64,000 bases of DNA, from assembly GCF_016745255.1 (NCBI RefSeq), contig NZ_JADOEQ010000007.1:1-64000 (forward strand), given 5' to 3'. The notes beneath the pieces were generated by a model, which worked only from the letters and a program-made list of their open reading frames with translations, did no database searches and had not been told where the DNA came from. Positions within the stretch are counted from its first letter, which is position 1. Each line of letters starts with the position of its first letter. Source of the DNA: Enterococcus sp. BWR-S5 (GTDB lineage: Bacteria > Bacillota > Bacilli > Lactobacillales > Enterococcaceae). Both the position numbers and the translations under genes were made by a program. This document shows positions 19,235-28,607 of the stretch, piece after piece.

Positions 19235-20161
19235 TTATAAGTATCTATTTGGATAGCGAATAGTCAGTGTAAAATCACTATCATCTGCTTGGATGAAAAG
19301 CGGTTCGCCCGGGTAAATGTAAAAATCATTCATAGGGCGAATCATAGGCAGGTCATTTTTTGTTATGTTAAAGAGTTTTGTATCAATTTCTATAACTGAA
19401 TTGTCAAAATCACCTAGATTAATTGTGTCGCTCCTTGTTTTTATCCACACGCCGCGGCCAGTTCCCTCAATTATAATTGTAGGCTTAACTTTCAGTCCTT
19501 CTACCGTTGGATAGATTTCTACAGGTTTGACTTCTGTTCCATCATCGCCCATAAGATAACTTTGATTTTGAAAAGTTATCATGGTAGAACCCCAATAGGC
19601 GCCACCTTCAATGATGATTGGTAAGTTAACAGCCCCTGAACCAGTGTTTCCCATGAGATAGTTAGCCTGAAAGGTTATAGATTCCGAGCCCCACATAACA
19701 CTTGTAGCATCGCTCTTCGTGTACTTGTAAGGGTCATTCAATATAATAGTAAAAGTACCGACGACTTGATTTAAGCCTTCCGGTACTTCACTTACATCTG
19801 ATTTACTTCCTGTCCATAACATCTCTGGTTCGTCATTAAACCATATCTGTACATCCTTTTCACTAAAAAGAGCGATATTCAACCTATTGAAACGATCACG
19901 AAATGACTCATTATCAGGCGCAGTCAACTGATATTTTACAATCAATTCTCTTTCAGGGATACGAGAATATACGTGTCTTCTACCATCTCGAATACCCAGT
20001 TGATAGCTTTCTACCTCAGTCACAGCCAACTCTCTTCCAATAACATTCAGCGTTTTATATCCTGGTACGATATTTTCTAAAAAAGTATCGTTAAAATTCA
20101 TAGCTTCAGAGGGAAGACGGCCAACTGTTTGTGATTCATCTGTATCTATAAACTCATACAT
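19235..20161 (-). CDS. Distal tail protein (Dit)
   Basis: 308 residues, with AAGGAGGGG just before the ATG. It matches the Sipho_tail/Dit family: an N-terminal ring domain with FRDRFNRLNIALFSE and a beta-rich galectin-like C-terminal part. It forms the hub hexamer that joins the tail tube to the baseplate. Order tape measure, Dit, Tal, fibre is standard. Confidence 0.88.
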   Translation of the reverse strand: MYEFIDTDESQTVGRLPSEAMNFNDTFLENIVPGYKTLNVIGRELAVTEVESYQLGIRDGRRHVYSRIPERELIVKYQLTAPDNESFRDRFNRLNIALFSEKDVQIWFNDEPEMLWTGSKSDVSEVPEGLNQVVGTFTIILNDPYKYTKSDATSVMWGSESITFQANYLMGNTGSGAVNLPIIIEGGAYWGSTMITFQNQSYLMGDDGTEVKPVEIYPTVEGLKVKPTIIIEGTGRGVWIKTRSDTINLGDFDNSVIEIDTKLFNITKNDLPMIRPMNDFYIYPGEPLFIQADDSDFTLTIRYPNRYL

Positions 20162-23100
20162 TTAACCCCTCCTCCCTTTTGCTATGTTCGCTTTATTTTG
20201 TTCCTTATAGAAAGCTTTCGCCAATTTTGGCACAGTTTGTCCTACTAGTGTATCACCATCAAGCAGGACATCTGATGTTACATAAATTGGTGGTAAAGTC
20301 GGACCATCTCCTGAATAACTAAGATTGTACTGATTTTTACTACCTACATTCATATCGAACTGATAGCCATTTTTTGCTTGTATGTTATCGACAACTGTCT
20401 GAGCCACTTTTCTGGCACTTGCTGCAAGTTGCTTCACTCGACTAAGCATTCCAACTTCCACACCCTCGGTAGCGAACTCACCAGATTCCATTGTCACTCG
20501 AGATGGACTGTGAATATCTAACGCGGTATTGATTGTTGAAGCAATCTGACTAGCGATAGACTCTGCCGCAGATATAGGACCACTTGAATTCGACGTGATT
20601 CCGTTTGCTAAGCCAGACATAGCATTCATCCCAACATTGTACATGTCATCCTGAAGACTGCTGAATGCCTCCGGAATATCCGTAGCAATTTCACCAAACT
20701 TAGTAACTATATTTTGCCCTTTTGTGGCTGCTTCAGTTGTCATGCTTTCTACAGCAGTGGATAATTTGCTCTTCCCACCGTCAACCCCCTTAACAGCACC
20801 ATCTACCATATTTTTACCATGCTGTTCATAGACTCTGGATGGACTGTGAGAATCGTTCACCTCAGCCATTTTATCACTAGCATCTTGAGCCATTTCTCCT
20901 GTAGCATCGGCTAAGCCACTTGCATTTTCACTTACCCCTTGAACAGCTCCTTCTGGAATTGCAGACCCTAATGATTTGAAATCAGCTGCTTGTATTGATG
21001 TCATAAGAGAACTTTCAGCACTCATAACCATTGCATTAACAGTTTCATTAATTCCATTGTCTTCAGTATTGAAAGCCTTCTTGAACGAGTCTGTAGCTGT
21101 CTGACCACCACGAGAATAGGTTTCGCTTAGTCTTTGTAATTCTTCATCAGAAGAATTAACCATCGCAGCTACATAACCAGCCGATTCAGGACCGGCATCT
21201 CTCAATTTGTTTAAGAGACCTTCATCTACACCACGACTGGCAAGGTTGGTGATATTGTCCGCCCATTGACTAATGACACGTTGATTTTCTTCAAGATTAG
21301 CTGTCATTTGAGCAACTGACATTTCTTGTTTATCTGAAAGAGTATCAAACATATCTGTCGCCGCATCTCGATATTCATTCCATTTTTCTTTCATACCATC
21401 GACAGCTGTTTTCTGTTGTTCGGAAAGTGTTTGATATGAAATCACCTGCTGCATTACACCCGCATCGACTGCTGCTGCAACTGCTGCACTAGATTCTTCC
21501 ATAATTGTTTGAGTATTTTTTTGTTCTGTTCCTAATTCGGTCAATGTCGTTTTCAGAGCTGTTTCCTGTTCTTCCAGCCCCTTCAAAGCCTCTTTGTGTT
21601 CGCCGGCTTTTACCTTTCCATCTTCGAGTTTTTGATTCCAATCTTCTCTAAGCGCTGTCGTTTCTGCCAACTGTGCTTCAACATTGTGTTGTTCAGTAAG
21701 AATATCTACTAAGTCCTGTTGTGCTTGATTGGCGGTATCTTGTTGAGCATACGCCTCAATTCTTGCTTTCATCTGCTCAGCTGTCATAGAGAGCTGTTTA
21801 CCTTCTTGGTCATACATCAGGTTCAATCCGCCGACAGATTCATTCAGTTGTTCAACTGAATCTTTCAACAATTTTTTATCAGCTGTAGACTGGTTTTCTT
21901 TCTCGGATAGTTCAACAATTTGATCCACTAAATCTTTATAGGCTAAAGACTGACTCTTGATAGTTTGCTGTGCTTCAGCTCGACCTTTCGAAGCTGATGT
22001 GACTGAATCAGATAATTCTTTCGTAGAATTTGCAAGTTTATCTTGTTCCTTGTTTAACTCGAGTGATGCTTCTGTATCTTTATTTAGCCATTTCCATAAT
22101 CCAATTCCAGCAGCTGTCAATGCACCTACTCCTGCAACTATCCAACCAATTGGACCAGATAAAAATGTAAGAGCTGCACTAAACGCAGTTGTCGCCGTAG
22201 TCATTATTGCTGTAGCTACAGCTGACGCCGACAAAGTTCCAGTAAGAAGACCGATGATTAGAGTTCTTGCCTTAACCGCTATTGTGTTTACTCCTTCCGC
22301 AGCCGTTGAAATGTTTGTAGCTACCGCCTCAGCGTTTGTCGCAGCTGTTTTTGCAGAAACTGCTAATGTAAGAGTAGCATTAGCTTGTGTAGCCGCAGTG
22401 ATAATAGCCTTATGTGCCGTGAAAAGAGCATTTACTTTTGAAATAATTGTAAAAGCTCCATATGCAGCAGCCAACCCAACTAAAACTGGTGATAAAGTTT
22501 TTGCTGCTGAGAATACGACTGATAGAGCCGAAGCAAAGAATTTCGCTGCTGGCGTTGCCATTTCGATAGCTTTTGTTACTGCTTTGAAAGTATTGTTAAC
22601 AATCACTTTTAGCCCATCAAGATTTTTTGCTATTGTTTTTCCGGTAACAGCTTTAGACATATTATCAAATGCCTCGATAATCGAAGCTAACCCTTTTGCA
22701 GCAGCATTTTGTAAGTTCCCAAAAGAAGTCGCAATACCTTCAGAGTTAATTCTTGCAAGTTCTGCCAGTTCTCCTGTACCAGTACCCAAATCAATCAGTT
22801 GATTTTGAAATTCTCCGAATGTAATATTACCTTCCTTCAAAGCTGTATAAAGATCACGCTGGGCTGTTTCTCCTACGAATCCCATCGCCTCAGCAGTTTT
22901 TTGTAAGCCAATCGGCATCGTTTCCTGTAAGGTTTTCCAAGATTGTAAATCGACCGAGCCAGTACTTAGCATTTGAACGTATTGTTGCAATCCTCGACTT
23001 GCATCTGATGTTGAGGCTCCGCTTGCTAACATAGCATTGTTTAAAGCAATTGTTGCATCTGTTGATTTATCCATGTTTCCAGTAATTGCAGTCATTCTTT

Positions 23101-23458
23101 GTGCACTACCAACTACTTCATCCAGTGTAGTTGGTAACCCATCGATTCCATCTGCAAGCCTTTGAACACTTTCTGAGGACTCCTCAGCAGAGAAGCCGAG
23201 AGCACTCATTACTTTCGGATATCGTTGCATCGTATCAAATCGACTAATCGCAGCATCCATAGAAGAAGATAATGTGCTGAAGACTCCTTGTACTATTTTA
23301 AAGGCTCCCAAACCAGCAACAATTGAAGCAATGGATTTCGTAGCACTTTGTGTGCCAGTGTCAAAATTAGACAATGAGCGAGTCGCTCCATTCATAGCAC
23401 TTGTAAATCCATTATCTGTTGCAGACAGTTGGGCTTGAACTGAATAACTTTCCGCCAT
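20162..23458 (-). CDS. Tail tape measure protein
   Basis: 1098 residues. It begins with the tape-measure N-terminal domain (about 60-280, with RFDTMQRYPKVMSALGFSAE). Membrane-like Ala/Val/Ile-rich segments (about 300-470), a long coiled coil (about 480-680) and repeated HSPSRV motifs near the C-terminus follow. It sets tail length and is ejected on infection. It directly follows the gpG/gpGT chaperone genes. Confidence 0.93.
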   Translation of the reverse strand: MAESYSVQAQLSATDNGFTSAMNGATRSLSNFDTGTQSATKSIASIVAGLGAFKIVQGVFSTLSSSMDAAISRFDTMQRYPKVMSALGFSAEESSESVQRLADGIDGLPTTLDEVVGSAQRMTAITGNMDKSTDATIALNNAMLASGASTSDASRGLQQYVQMLSTGSVDLQSWKTLQETMPIGLQKTAEAMGFVGETAQRDLYTALKEGNITFGEFQNQLIDLGTGTGELAELARINSEGIATSFGNLQNAAAKGLASIIEAFDNMSKAVTGKTIAKNLDGLKVIVNNTFKAVTKAIEMATPAAKFFASALSVVFSAAKTLSPVLVGLAAAYGAFTIISKVNALFTAHKAIITAATQANATLTLAVSAKTAATNAEAVATNISTAAEGVNTIAVKARTLIIGLLTGTLSASAVATAIMTTATTAFSAALTFLSGPIGWIVAGVGALTAAGIGLWKWLNKDTEASLELNKEQDKLANSTKELSDSVTSASKGRAEAQQTIKSQSLAYKDLVDQIVELSEKENQSTADKKLLKDSVEQLNESVGGLNLMYDQEGKQLSMTAEQMKARIEAYAQQDTANQAQQDLVDILTEQHNVEAQLAETTALREDWNQKLEDGKVKAGEHKEALKGLEEQETALKTTLTELGTEQKNTQTIMEESSAAVAAAVDAGVMQQVISYQTLSEQQKTAVDGMKEKWNEYRDAATDMFDTLSDKQEMSVAQMTANLEENQRVISQWADNITNLASRGVDEGLLNKLRDAGPESAGYVAAMVNSSDEELQRLSETYSRGGQTATDSFKKAFNTEDNGINETVNAMVMSAESSLMTSIQAADFKSLGSAIPEGAVQGVSENASGLADATGEMAQDASDKMAEVNDSHSPSRVYEQHGKNMVDGAVKGVDGGKSKLSTAVESMTTEAATKGQNIVTKFGEIATDIPEAFSSLQDDMYNVGMNAMSGLANGITSNSSGPISAAESIASQIASTINTALDIHSPSRVTMESGEFATEGVEVGMLSRVKQLAASARKVAQTVVDNIQAKNGYQFDMNVGSKNQYNLSYSGDGPTLPPIYVTSDVLLDGDTLVGQTVPKLAKAFYKEQNKANIAKGRRG

Positions 23459-23893
23459 TTATCCTCCCTCCTTCATGTTTGCTTTGAGTAGTAGTTTTTG
23501 CTGAATTCTAGACATTTTAGGTTTTTTCGTTTGAATCCCTAGATATTCATTTTTACGTTTATCTGCGTCGAAAAAGTCTTTGAAGTTCTTGTAGATATAT
23601 TGAGACTTCTTATCCGTCATTTGAATTTCTCGCTGTTTCCACGCAGAAAGGTGCATGTTCAATTCTTGATCGAACTCACGCAAACGAGCTGCTTTCATCA
23701 ATCTTAGATAATGCTTGAAAGTAATTCTTCCAAGTTCTTTTTCTCCTACTAAATTTGGATAATAACGCATGATTTCAACTTTAATATCGCCAATAGTTAA
23801 GCGAGAAAATTCTTCAGAGCGTTCTTGTTCTGAACTTTCACTGCTTTCCAGTTCACCATCCCTGTTAGAAGGTTGACTCCTTGCAATTGCAAT
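23459..23893 (-). CDS. Tail assembly chaperone, -1 frameshift extension (gpT-like)
   Basis: This part is open in the -1 frame from 23893 through the whole 3' end of the upstream gene and beyond, with no need for its own start. Fused after codon 93 of the gpG-like gene it adds about 144 residues, giving about 237 in total. The join region is acidic (GELESSESSEQERSEEF), as in gpGT linkers. An internal ATG at 23770 exists but has no ribosome site. The extended form should recruit the tape measure during tail assembly. Confidence 0.8.
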   Translation of the reverse strand: MAIARSQPSNRDGELESSESSEQERSEEFSRLTIGDIKVEIMRYYPNLVGEKELGRITFKHYLRLMKAARLREFDQELNMHLSAWKQREIQMTDKKSQYIYKNFKDFFDADKRKNEYLGIQTKKPKMSRIQQKLLLKANMKEGG

Positions 23894-24171
23894 AAAAAAG
23901 CATCAATTGTCTCCGCAATATTATCCTGTGACTCAATCCATTTTTTGATTTCAGCATTCGTTGGAATAGAGTCTTCAGTAGCCAATGCAGCTCGAATGAT
24001 TTGAACCAAGTATTTTGGGTTCCTAGTATCAGCTAGTAGTCCAACATTCATTTGAGTTCCCATGCCGATGGACATTCCATCTCGCTCAATAGTCTTTGTA
24101 TAGTCTAACGTTTCAATGAAATCTAATCCGAAGTAGAGTGTGTACTCTTTGTCATTAATAGTAATTTTCAT
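23797..24171 (-). CDS. Tail assembly chaperone (gpG-like)
   Basis: 124 residues when translated without frameshift. A beta-strand start (MKITINDKEYTLYFGLDFI) is followed by helices, as in Gram-positive phage tail chaperones. The slippery heptamer T TTT TTA spans codons 91-93. Position between the major tail protein and tape measure is diagnostic. Confidence 0.83.
   Translation of the reverse strand: MKITINDKEYTLYFGLDFIETLDYTKTIERDGMSIGMGTQMNVGLLADTRNPKYLVQIIRAALATEDSIPTNAEIKKWIESQDNIAETIDAFLLQLQGVNLLTGMVNWKAVKVQNKNALKNFLA
23893..23899 (-). other. Programmed -1 frameshift site
   Basis: Leftward reading T TTT TTA, in phase with the gpG-like frame (GCT TTT TTA). It is a canonical X XXY YYZ heptamer, and the -1 frame after it stays open for 144 codons. 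Confidence 0.82.
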
Positions 24172-24205
24172 GTGTTTTCCTCCTAAAAAAGAAGACTAGC
24201 TGATG

Positions 24206-25039
24206 CTAATCTTCTTCTACTAAAATTGTTAGTTCTGATTTTGCGTAGTCTATTGCAACTGCACTAGCTACTGTTGTGTCAGCTGCTTCGGCTCTAACTA
24301 AAACATCAACTAGTCCATCATCATTAATACAATTACTGTCAACAGATTGATTCAATAGTGATGAAGTTGCTTCTGTATGATGAACGCCTGAATTCCAACT
24401 TGTTTCATTGAAAACATTCATGGTCAACATAGTTCCTGTTGCACCTCTTCCGAAGCCGTATGTGCTAACACTAATTTTTTGTATTTCTTCTCTTGCAACA
24501 GCAACTTTCTCAACAACAGTTGTAGCCCCTCTGTCAGAAAAATAGTTGCTATCGTAACGTTCAAGCGCATCAATGATATTATAGGTTAGCAAGATTTGTA
24601 CCATATTCCCTGATGTCACATTTGAGATGTTAAATACTTGAGAATCATTTAATTGCTTAATTCCCGCATATCTTCCAGATGAAAATTCGTAAAAAGACTT
24701 GTCATCAGGCAATGCAATTGTGTTTAATGTCGCTATTTTAGCGATGTTAGCATTCTCAACCACACTACCAGCTACCTTGTCAGTGAAATCACATAAAATT
24801 GTCACTTCTTTATACGTAACTTCCTTTGTTTTGAAAGTTACCTTTTCACTTTCCCCAAGAGCATTCACTACTTGAATAACATATTCAGTGTCTGCAATCA
24901 GTCCATATAAAACATATGGTGAGCCAACATCTTCTGCAACAACATTTCCATTTAACTTGATATCCCCCTTTTCACCTGACCATTCCACTGCTGCTGAAGT
25001 CTTTGTAATCTCAGAAACAGCCAGGTCGTGGGGAGGCTT
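24206..25039 (-). CDS. Major tail protein, +1 frameshift extension with FN3-like domain
   Basis: About 277 codons open in the +1 frame directly after the last sense codon of the major tail protein. The join reads ...DTP-KPPHDLAVSEITKTSA. The start of the extension looks like a fibronectin type III or Ig-like domain (about 80 residues, with YVLYGLIADTEYVIQVV), then a beta-rich second domain of about 190 residues. The internal ATG at 24988 lies inside the FN3 strand pattern and has no ribosome site, so an independent gene is unlikely. A minority of tail subunits would carry this decoration. Confidence 0.72.
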   Translation of the reverse strand, partial: KPPHDLAVSEITKTSAAVEWSGEKGDIKLNGNVVAEDVGSPYVLYGLIADTEYVIQVVNALGESEKVTFKTKEVTYKEVTILCDFTDKVAGSVVENANIAKIATLNTIALPDDKSFYEFSSGRYAGIKQLNDSQVFNISNVTSGNMVQILLTYNIIDALERYDSNYFSDRGATTVVEKVAVAREEIQKISVSTYGFGRGATGTMLTMNVFNETSWNSGVHHTEATSSLLNQSVDSNCINDDGLVDVLVRAEAADTTVASAVAIDYAKSELTILVEED

Positions 25040-25043
25040 AGGG
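25038..25043 (-). other. Probable programmed +1 frameshift site
   Basis: Leftward reading CCC TAA: a proline codon whose tRNA can move to CCT, with a stop codon in the A site. The +1 frame then continues AAG CCT CCC CAC for 277 codons. A similar proline-codon +1 shift has been reported for tail and capsid genes of Listeria phage PSA. Confidence 0.68.
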
Positions 25044-25544
25044 AGTGTCTTCTTTTACCGTATCCTTGAATGTATATTGAACAACTTCTGCTTGCTCATC
25101 CGTTAGAGTTGCAAAACCTTTTTGACCTACGCCGTTCACGGCAAACGACAAACTAAGTTCTACTTGCCCTTCTGCAGCTGCGGTCGGAGTGAACTCTGAA
25201 ACATATGCTTGGAAGTATGTCGCTTTATACTTCTCAGCATTCTCGCCAGTTCCTTTCTCAGACCTGTTAATCTCCCAGATTTCAATTACTTCTCCGTCCA
25301 GTAATGCGTCTTCCATTTCATCAACGTGAGAATCACCTCTAGCCACAATTGAAGTTGCAGAAAAATCATATGCAACTGGCTTCAGGTTTTGAACATTTCC
25401 GTCTTTTGTAGTTACTTCATCAGTATCTCGTGAACGGCCATTTTCATGTTCAGTCTGAAATGCCATTTTCCACGCTGCTTCCTCTGTCGCTTTGCTTAAC
25501 AGTCGATATAGTAGAATTACATCAATTCCTTGTAATGCTTCCAT
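25038..25544 (-). CDS. Major tail protein
   Basis: 168 residues in the unshifted form. Sequence resembles the TP901-1-type major tail protein family (AWKMAFQTEHENGRSRD, DALLDGEVIEIWEIN, VSEFTPTAAAEGQVELSLSF). It polymerises into the tail tube. The gene ends CCC TAA, where +1 slippage can add the downstream FN3-like part. Confidence 0.83.
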   Translation of the reverse strand: MEALQGIDVILLYRLLSKATEEAAWKMAFQTEHENGRSRDTDEVTTKDGNVQNLKPVAYDFSATSIVARGDSHVDEMEDALLDGEVIEIWEINRSEKGTGENAEKYKATYFQAYVSEFTPTAAAEGQVELSLSFAVNGVGQKGFATLTDEQAEVVQYTFKDTVKEDTP

Positions 25545-25555
25545 CTTTTTTCCTC

Positions 25556-25945
25556 CTATTTCACTCTAAATTCGAGTGTGATTATTGCCCGTTTTAAAGG
25601 CGTATTAGTCGTTGTATCATCAATCATTTGAATATCACTTGACTGAATGTCTAAAGTCCATGAATAGCCTCCTGTTGCTTCGATACGTATCGCTTCATTG
25701 AAAAGAGCAGATGCCATATCGGACACCTGCTTCCTCTTTTTTTGTAATCCCCAAACAGATAATATAAGTACTACTGAACCTTTGATATCTGTTTTATTTG
25801 GCGCATGGATGTTTTGAGTAGATTCAAACTCCACAAAAGGATAAGCAACGTCTGACATCGGTTTGAAGTCGTATGTGTCAAAATTGAGCTTCTGAGATTG
25901 TTTAAACATTTCATCGAATATTGATTGATCACGTGTTTTTATCAT
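25556..25945 (-). CDS. Tail completion/terminator-type protein
   Basis: 129 residues, between the HK97-gp10-like gene and the major tail protein, where the tail terminator normally lies. Mixed alpha/beta with a beta-rich C-terminus ([11 protein letters not shown]). It shares one base with the upstream gene. Assigned mainly by position. Confidence 0.65.
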   Translation of the reverse strand: MIKTRDQSIFDEMFKQSQKLNFDTYDFKPMSDVAYPFVEFESTQNIHAPNKTDIKGSVVLILSVWGLQKKRKQVSDMASALFNEAIRIEATGGYSWTLDIQSSDIQMIDDTTTNTPLKRAIITLEFRVK

Positions 25946-26322
25946 CAGTTCACCAGCCTCTTTAAATCTCTTTTAAAACTCACTAATTGAACTCTGAAAC
26001 AAGGGTCTACAACTGGCCTGCTTGTCATAAAACGCGTTCCTTTTTCAAGATACGGGTTATATTCCATTCCTAGACCAGTATTGCCTGTTAGAGCATCTGA
26101 GCTGAAACTTGGAATAACACTTCTTTTACTAGCTCCAGTAGGACTCACGAACTTCCCACCTTCCCAGTGGCCTGTATAAACTTCCTGAGTCTTTCTTTGA
26201 ATTTTCCCGTTAAGTTCAGTAGTGTTTATTCTAACCACTTGCTTAACATCATCAAGCGTTGCGTTTCTCTTTAATTTTGCTTGCAGTTCTCGAACTCCGG
26301 TAACTTGTATTCCTCTAGCCAT
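25945..26322 (-). CDS. HK97 gp10-family head-tail component
   Basis: 125 residues with the gp10-like core: an N-terminal helix that starts [12 protein letters not shown], and the C-terminal [20 protein letters not shown] motif. This family is a tail completion or neck protein. It overlaps the upstream stop by 8 bases. Confidence 0.8.
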   Translation of the reverse strand: MARGIQVTGVRELQAKLKRNATLDDVKQVVRINTTELNGKIQRKTQEVYTGHWEGGKFVSPTGASKRSVIPSFSSDALTGNTGLGMEYNPYLEKGTRFMTSRPVVDPCFRVQLVSFKRDLKRLVN

Positions 26323-26644
26323 CTTGCGCTACCTCCTGAACGATAAACGTATTTTTCGAACGAAGATTACGTTCAGTGATAATCTCATATTTCCTTGTTT
26401 TTTGTTTCAACTCGTCAACTATCAATACATAATCCCAAGATTTTTTATAAGGGCGTAGCAAACGAATAACTTTCGCACCTTGTTGGATATCGCCAAAAAG
26501 CACTTTTGACCTATCGGTTCCTAAATCTGTGACATTGGCATACTTGATGGTTTCTACCTTTTCATTGTCAACATGTTCACCTTTATCCGGATTGTAATAG
26601 CCACCGTTTTCAACAATAAATACCAGCTTAGTGTCATATCTCAT
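26315..26644 (-). CDS. Head closure (head-tail adaptor) protein
   Basis: 109 residues, beta-rich, with VTDLGTDRSKVLFGDIQQGA and YKKSWDYVLIVDEL. This resembles Siphovirus head-closure proteins that follow the gp6-like connector. It overlaps the upstream gene by 4 bases. Confidence 0.65.
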   Translation of the reverse strand: MRYDTKLVFIVENGGYYNPDKGEHVDNEKVETIKYANVTDLGTDRSKVLFGDIQQGAKVIRLLRPYKKSWDYVLIVDELKQKTRKYEIITERNLRSKNTFIVQEVAQDG

Positions 26645-26979
26645 AGGAATCTTGCAACTCCTCTGCGTGGCAAACTTTTTTCTTTTTGTTTGTAGTTATA
26701 CGCTTCGATATCATCTTCAAACTCATCTAAAAGTTGCCCATATGAAATAGATTCTCCTTCTTGACCGTAAGAGTTCATACCTTCGTTCCCTTTGCGGTTG
26801 AAACGCTTAATCGTACATTCAACTACAATATAATTTAAAGTTTCAGGAACACTCTCTAGAAAGCCTAAGCGTACGCATAACTGGCTAGATATTCTTTTGA
26901 TAAAATCTTCCAACTGCTTATCAATTTCAGTATCCTCTATTTCTAAGGAACGTTTTACTTCTTCTAAGGTTTCACTCAT
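26641..26979 (-). CDS. Phage head-tail connector (gp6-like)
   Basis: 112 residues from the ATG at 26979 (MSETLEEVKRSLEIED), with GGAGG upstream; the longer frame to 27006 lacks a site. All-helical, with LEDFIKRISSQLCVRLGFL, like the HK97 gp6 / SPP1 gp15 adaptor group that sits under the portal. Confidence 0.75.
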   Translation of the reverse strand: MSETLEEVKRSLEIEDTEIDKQLEDFIKRISSQLCVRLGFLESVPETLNYIVVECTIKRFNRKGNEGMNSYGQEGESISYGQLLDEFEDDIEAYNYKQKEKSLPRRGVARFL

Positions 26980-27022
26980 ATAACTGCCTCCTTTCAAAAA
27001 AAACAAAAAGGCTAGTCAATGA

Positions 27023-27214
27023 CTAACCTTTGCTTTTACTAACTTTTTTCTTTGGTTTTATTTCAACAGCTTCCAAATAATTACCTCCGAACGCTTCAAG
27101 GTTCTTCTCGACTTCTTCAAAGCGATTTTTTTCAAGTTCCACTTCTTGCCCAACCTGATAAGTTTTCTTTGTGTGAATATCCATAAATGATTTTAAGACT
27201 TTATATTTTGCCAT
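27023..27214 (-). CDS. Small phage head-region protein
   Basis: 63 residues. The start MAKYKVLKSFMDIHTKKTY and a basic KKKVSKSKG tail are common to small proteins directly after the capsid gene in enterococcal and lactobacillal phages. It may be an SH3-like barrel; function is unknown. Confidence 0.7.
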   Translation of the reverse strand: MAKYKVLKSFMDIHTKKTYQVGQEVELEKNRFEEVEKNLEAFGGNYLEAVEIKPKKKVSKSKG

Positions 27215-27222
27215 TTACCTCA

Positions 27223-28233
27223 CTACCCCTCTGGTAATACGGTCGCTTGGAATACGTTATCTGCTTCCGGGAATGAAGGTAATGCTGTACCAGCAGCTTT
27301 CGTCCAAGTGCCAACTGGGTCAAGATTAGATTCATAAACCATAGCAATGACATTTCCTACTTTGTAATCATTAGAACCTCCAGATACCAAACGAGATTCT
27401 TCCGGAGTAACACCAAAGATTGATTCACCAGGATTTTCAGAACCAAACATAACCAATTTATTTTCTGGGAAATAACGCTCCTTAACAAGTTTCCCTTGCG
27501 CATTTTCTTTATAATATTTCGCATCATATGTCGCAATCGGTGGTAATCCAAATTGCTGCAACACTTGATTCAATGTTCCTGCGGTCGGTAGTAGTCCTGC
27601 GTCTTTGAAATATCCTTTAATGCCAGCATTCTGTAAGATGGCATTTCGAACTTTTGCGGATGTCAAAATTCTTGTCGGCATTGTATCTAGTTTAGACGCC
27701 CAATCTGTTAGCAATCCGATTATGTCTGTACTTGCTGATGAGAAATCAGCCGTCGCTTTGTGGTCTGCCGGCACACCGTAATCAACAACCAAATCATCCA
27801 GTCCATTTTCATCTAGCGTTACAGTACCGTTTGCCAATACTTCCATACGCATTTTTTCAACACGAGCGTTAACAGATGAAACCATTGTGTAAACATCATT
27901 GTAAACCTCTTGCTCCAAGAAACGTTGTTCTTCGGCAGTCCGAGGGTTTCGCAATGCAATCAAGTCTTTTTCTTTCAACTGAATTTTTCGTTTGATAAAC
28001 GCCAATTCTTGTGCGCTACGAGAAGCTACACGAGAAGCAATTTCTGCCTCAGTATCAAAAGCATGTACACTTGCGATTGTTGGGATACGAGTACCTGCTT
28101 TCAAAATATCGAATTCTAATCCTTGAACCTTTCTTGCCGGGAATAATGTCTCCCCAAGTAAAGCTGGCGCTTGTCGATTATTTACATAATCTAATACATT
28201 TTTTTGTGAAAATAATTCTGCAATATTAGCCAT
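27223..28233 (-). CDS. Major capsid protein (phage capsid E family)
   Basis: 336 residues matching the lambda-gpE-type capsid family. The N-arm MANIAELFSQKNVLDYVNNR is followed by the E-loop region with LKEKDLIALRNPRTAEEQRF, then the P- and A-domains. HK97 fold. A scaffold gene and a decoration-like gene lie upstream in the usual order. Confidence 0.92.
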   Translation of the reverse strand: MANIAELFSQKNVLDYVNNRQAPALLGETLFPARKVQGLEFDILKAGTRIPTIASVHAFDTEAEIASRVASRSAQELAFIKRKIQLKEKDLIALRNPRTAEEQRFLEQEVYNDVYTMVSSVNARVEKMRMEVLANGTVTLDENGLDDLVVDYGVPADHKATADFSSASTDIIGLLTDWASKLDTMPTRILTSAKVRNAILQNAGIKGYFKDAGLLPTAGTLNQVLQQFGLPPIATYDAKYYKENAQGKLVKERYFPENKLVMFGSENPGESIFGVTPEESRLVSGGSNDYKVGNVIAMVYESNLDPVGTWTKAAGTALPSFPEADNVFQATVLPEG

Positions 28234-28251
28234 TCATTTTTCCTCCTAAAA

Positions 28252-28596
28252 TTAAGATCCGCTAGGCAGCGCTAGCATTTTTCCGTTTGCATCATAAAAC
28301 TTAACTTCTCTCATTGCTGTCTGCGCAGCATCTGCTGGCTTAACTGGCAATCGTTCGATTAAGATGTGCCCTTCAATAATTACACCAACTGGTTGTGGTC
28401 CTTTTGACACATCGACATCATTGATTGTAATTCCTTCTGCAGTAGCATCATTGGCTGGAAAAACTGAACCTGCTGGTAGAATGCCATTCACTACTCCTGC
28501 ATGTGTGTCGTCTACTTGCTTTGTAAATGACAAAAAGTTTTGAGATTTTAAAAAGTTAATTTCTGTGTATGTTTCTGTTTTTTGTACATAAACCAT
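28252..28596 (-). CDS. Putative head decoration protein
   Basis: 114 residues from the ATG at 28596 (MVYVQKTETYTE), with AGGAGG upstream; the longer frame to 28623 overlaps the scaffold stop. Beta-rich, with LPAGSVFPANDATAEGI and GVIIEGHILIERLPV, typical of trimeric decoration proteins just upstream of a gpE-type capsid. Confidence 0.65.
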   Translation of the reverse strand: MVYVQKTETYTEINFLKSQNFLSFTKQVDDTHAGVVNGILPAGSVFPANDATAEGITINDVDVSKGPQPVGVIIEGHILIERLPVKPADAAQTAMREVKFYDANGKMLALPSGS

Positions 28597-28607
28597 ATTT
28601 CTTCCTC

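Noticed and set aside
21957-22802. 281-codon + strand frame opposite the tape-measure gene
   Set aside because: It mirrors the Ala-rich part of the tape measure; long antisense frames are expected there, and it has no ribosome site.
24206-24988. Independent gene starting at the ATG 24988
   Set aside because: The same frame is open upstream right to the CCC TAA of the major tail protein and encodes the first FN3 strands, so a +1 frameshift product fits better.
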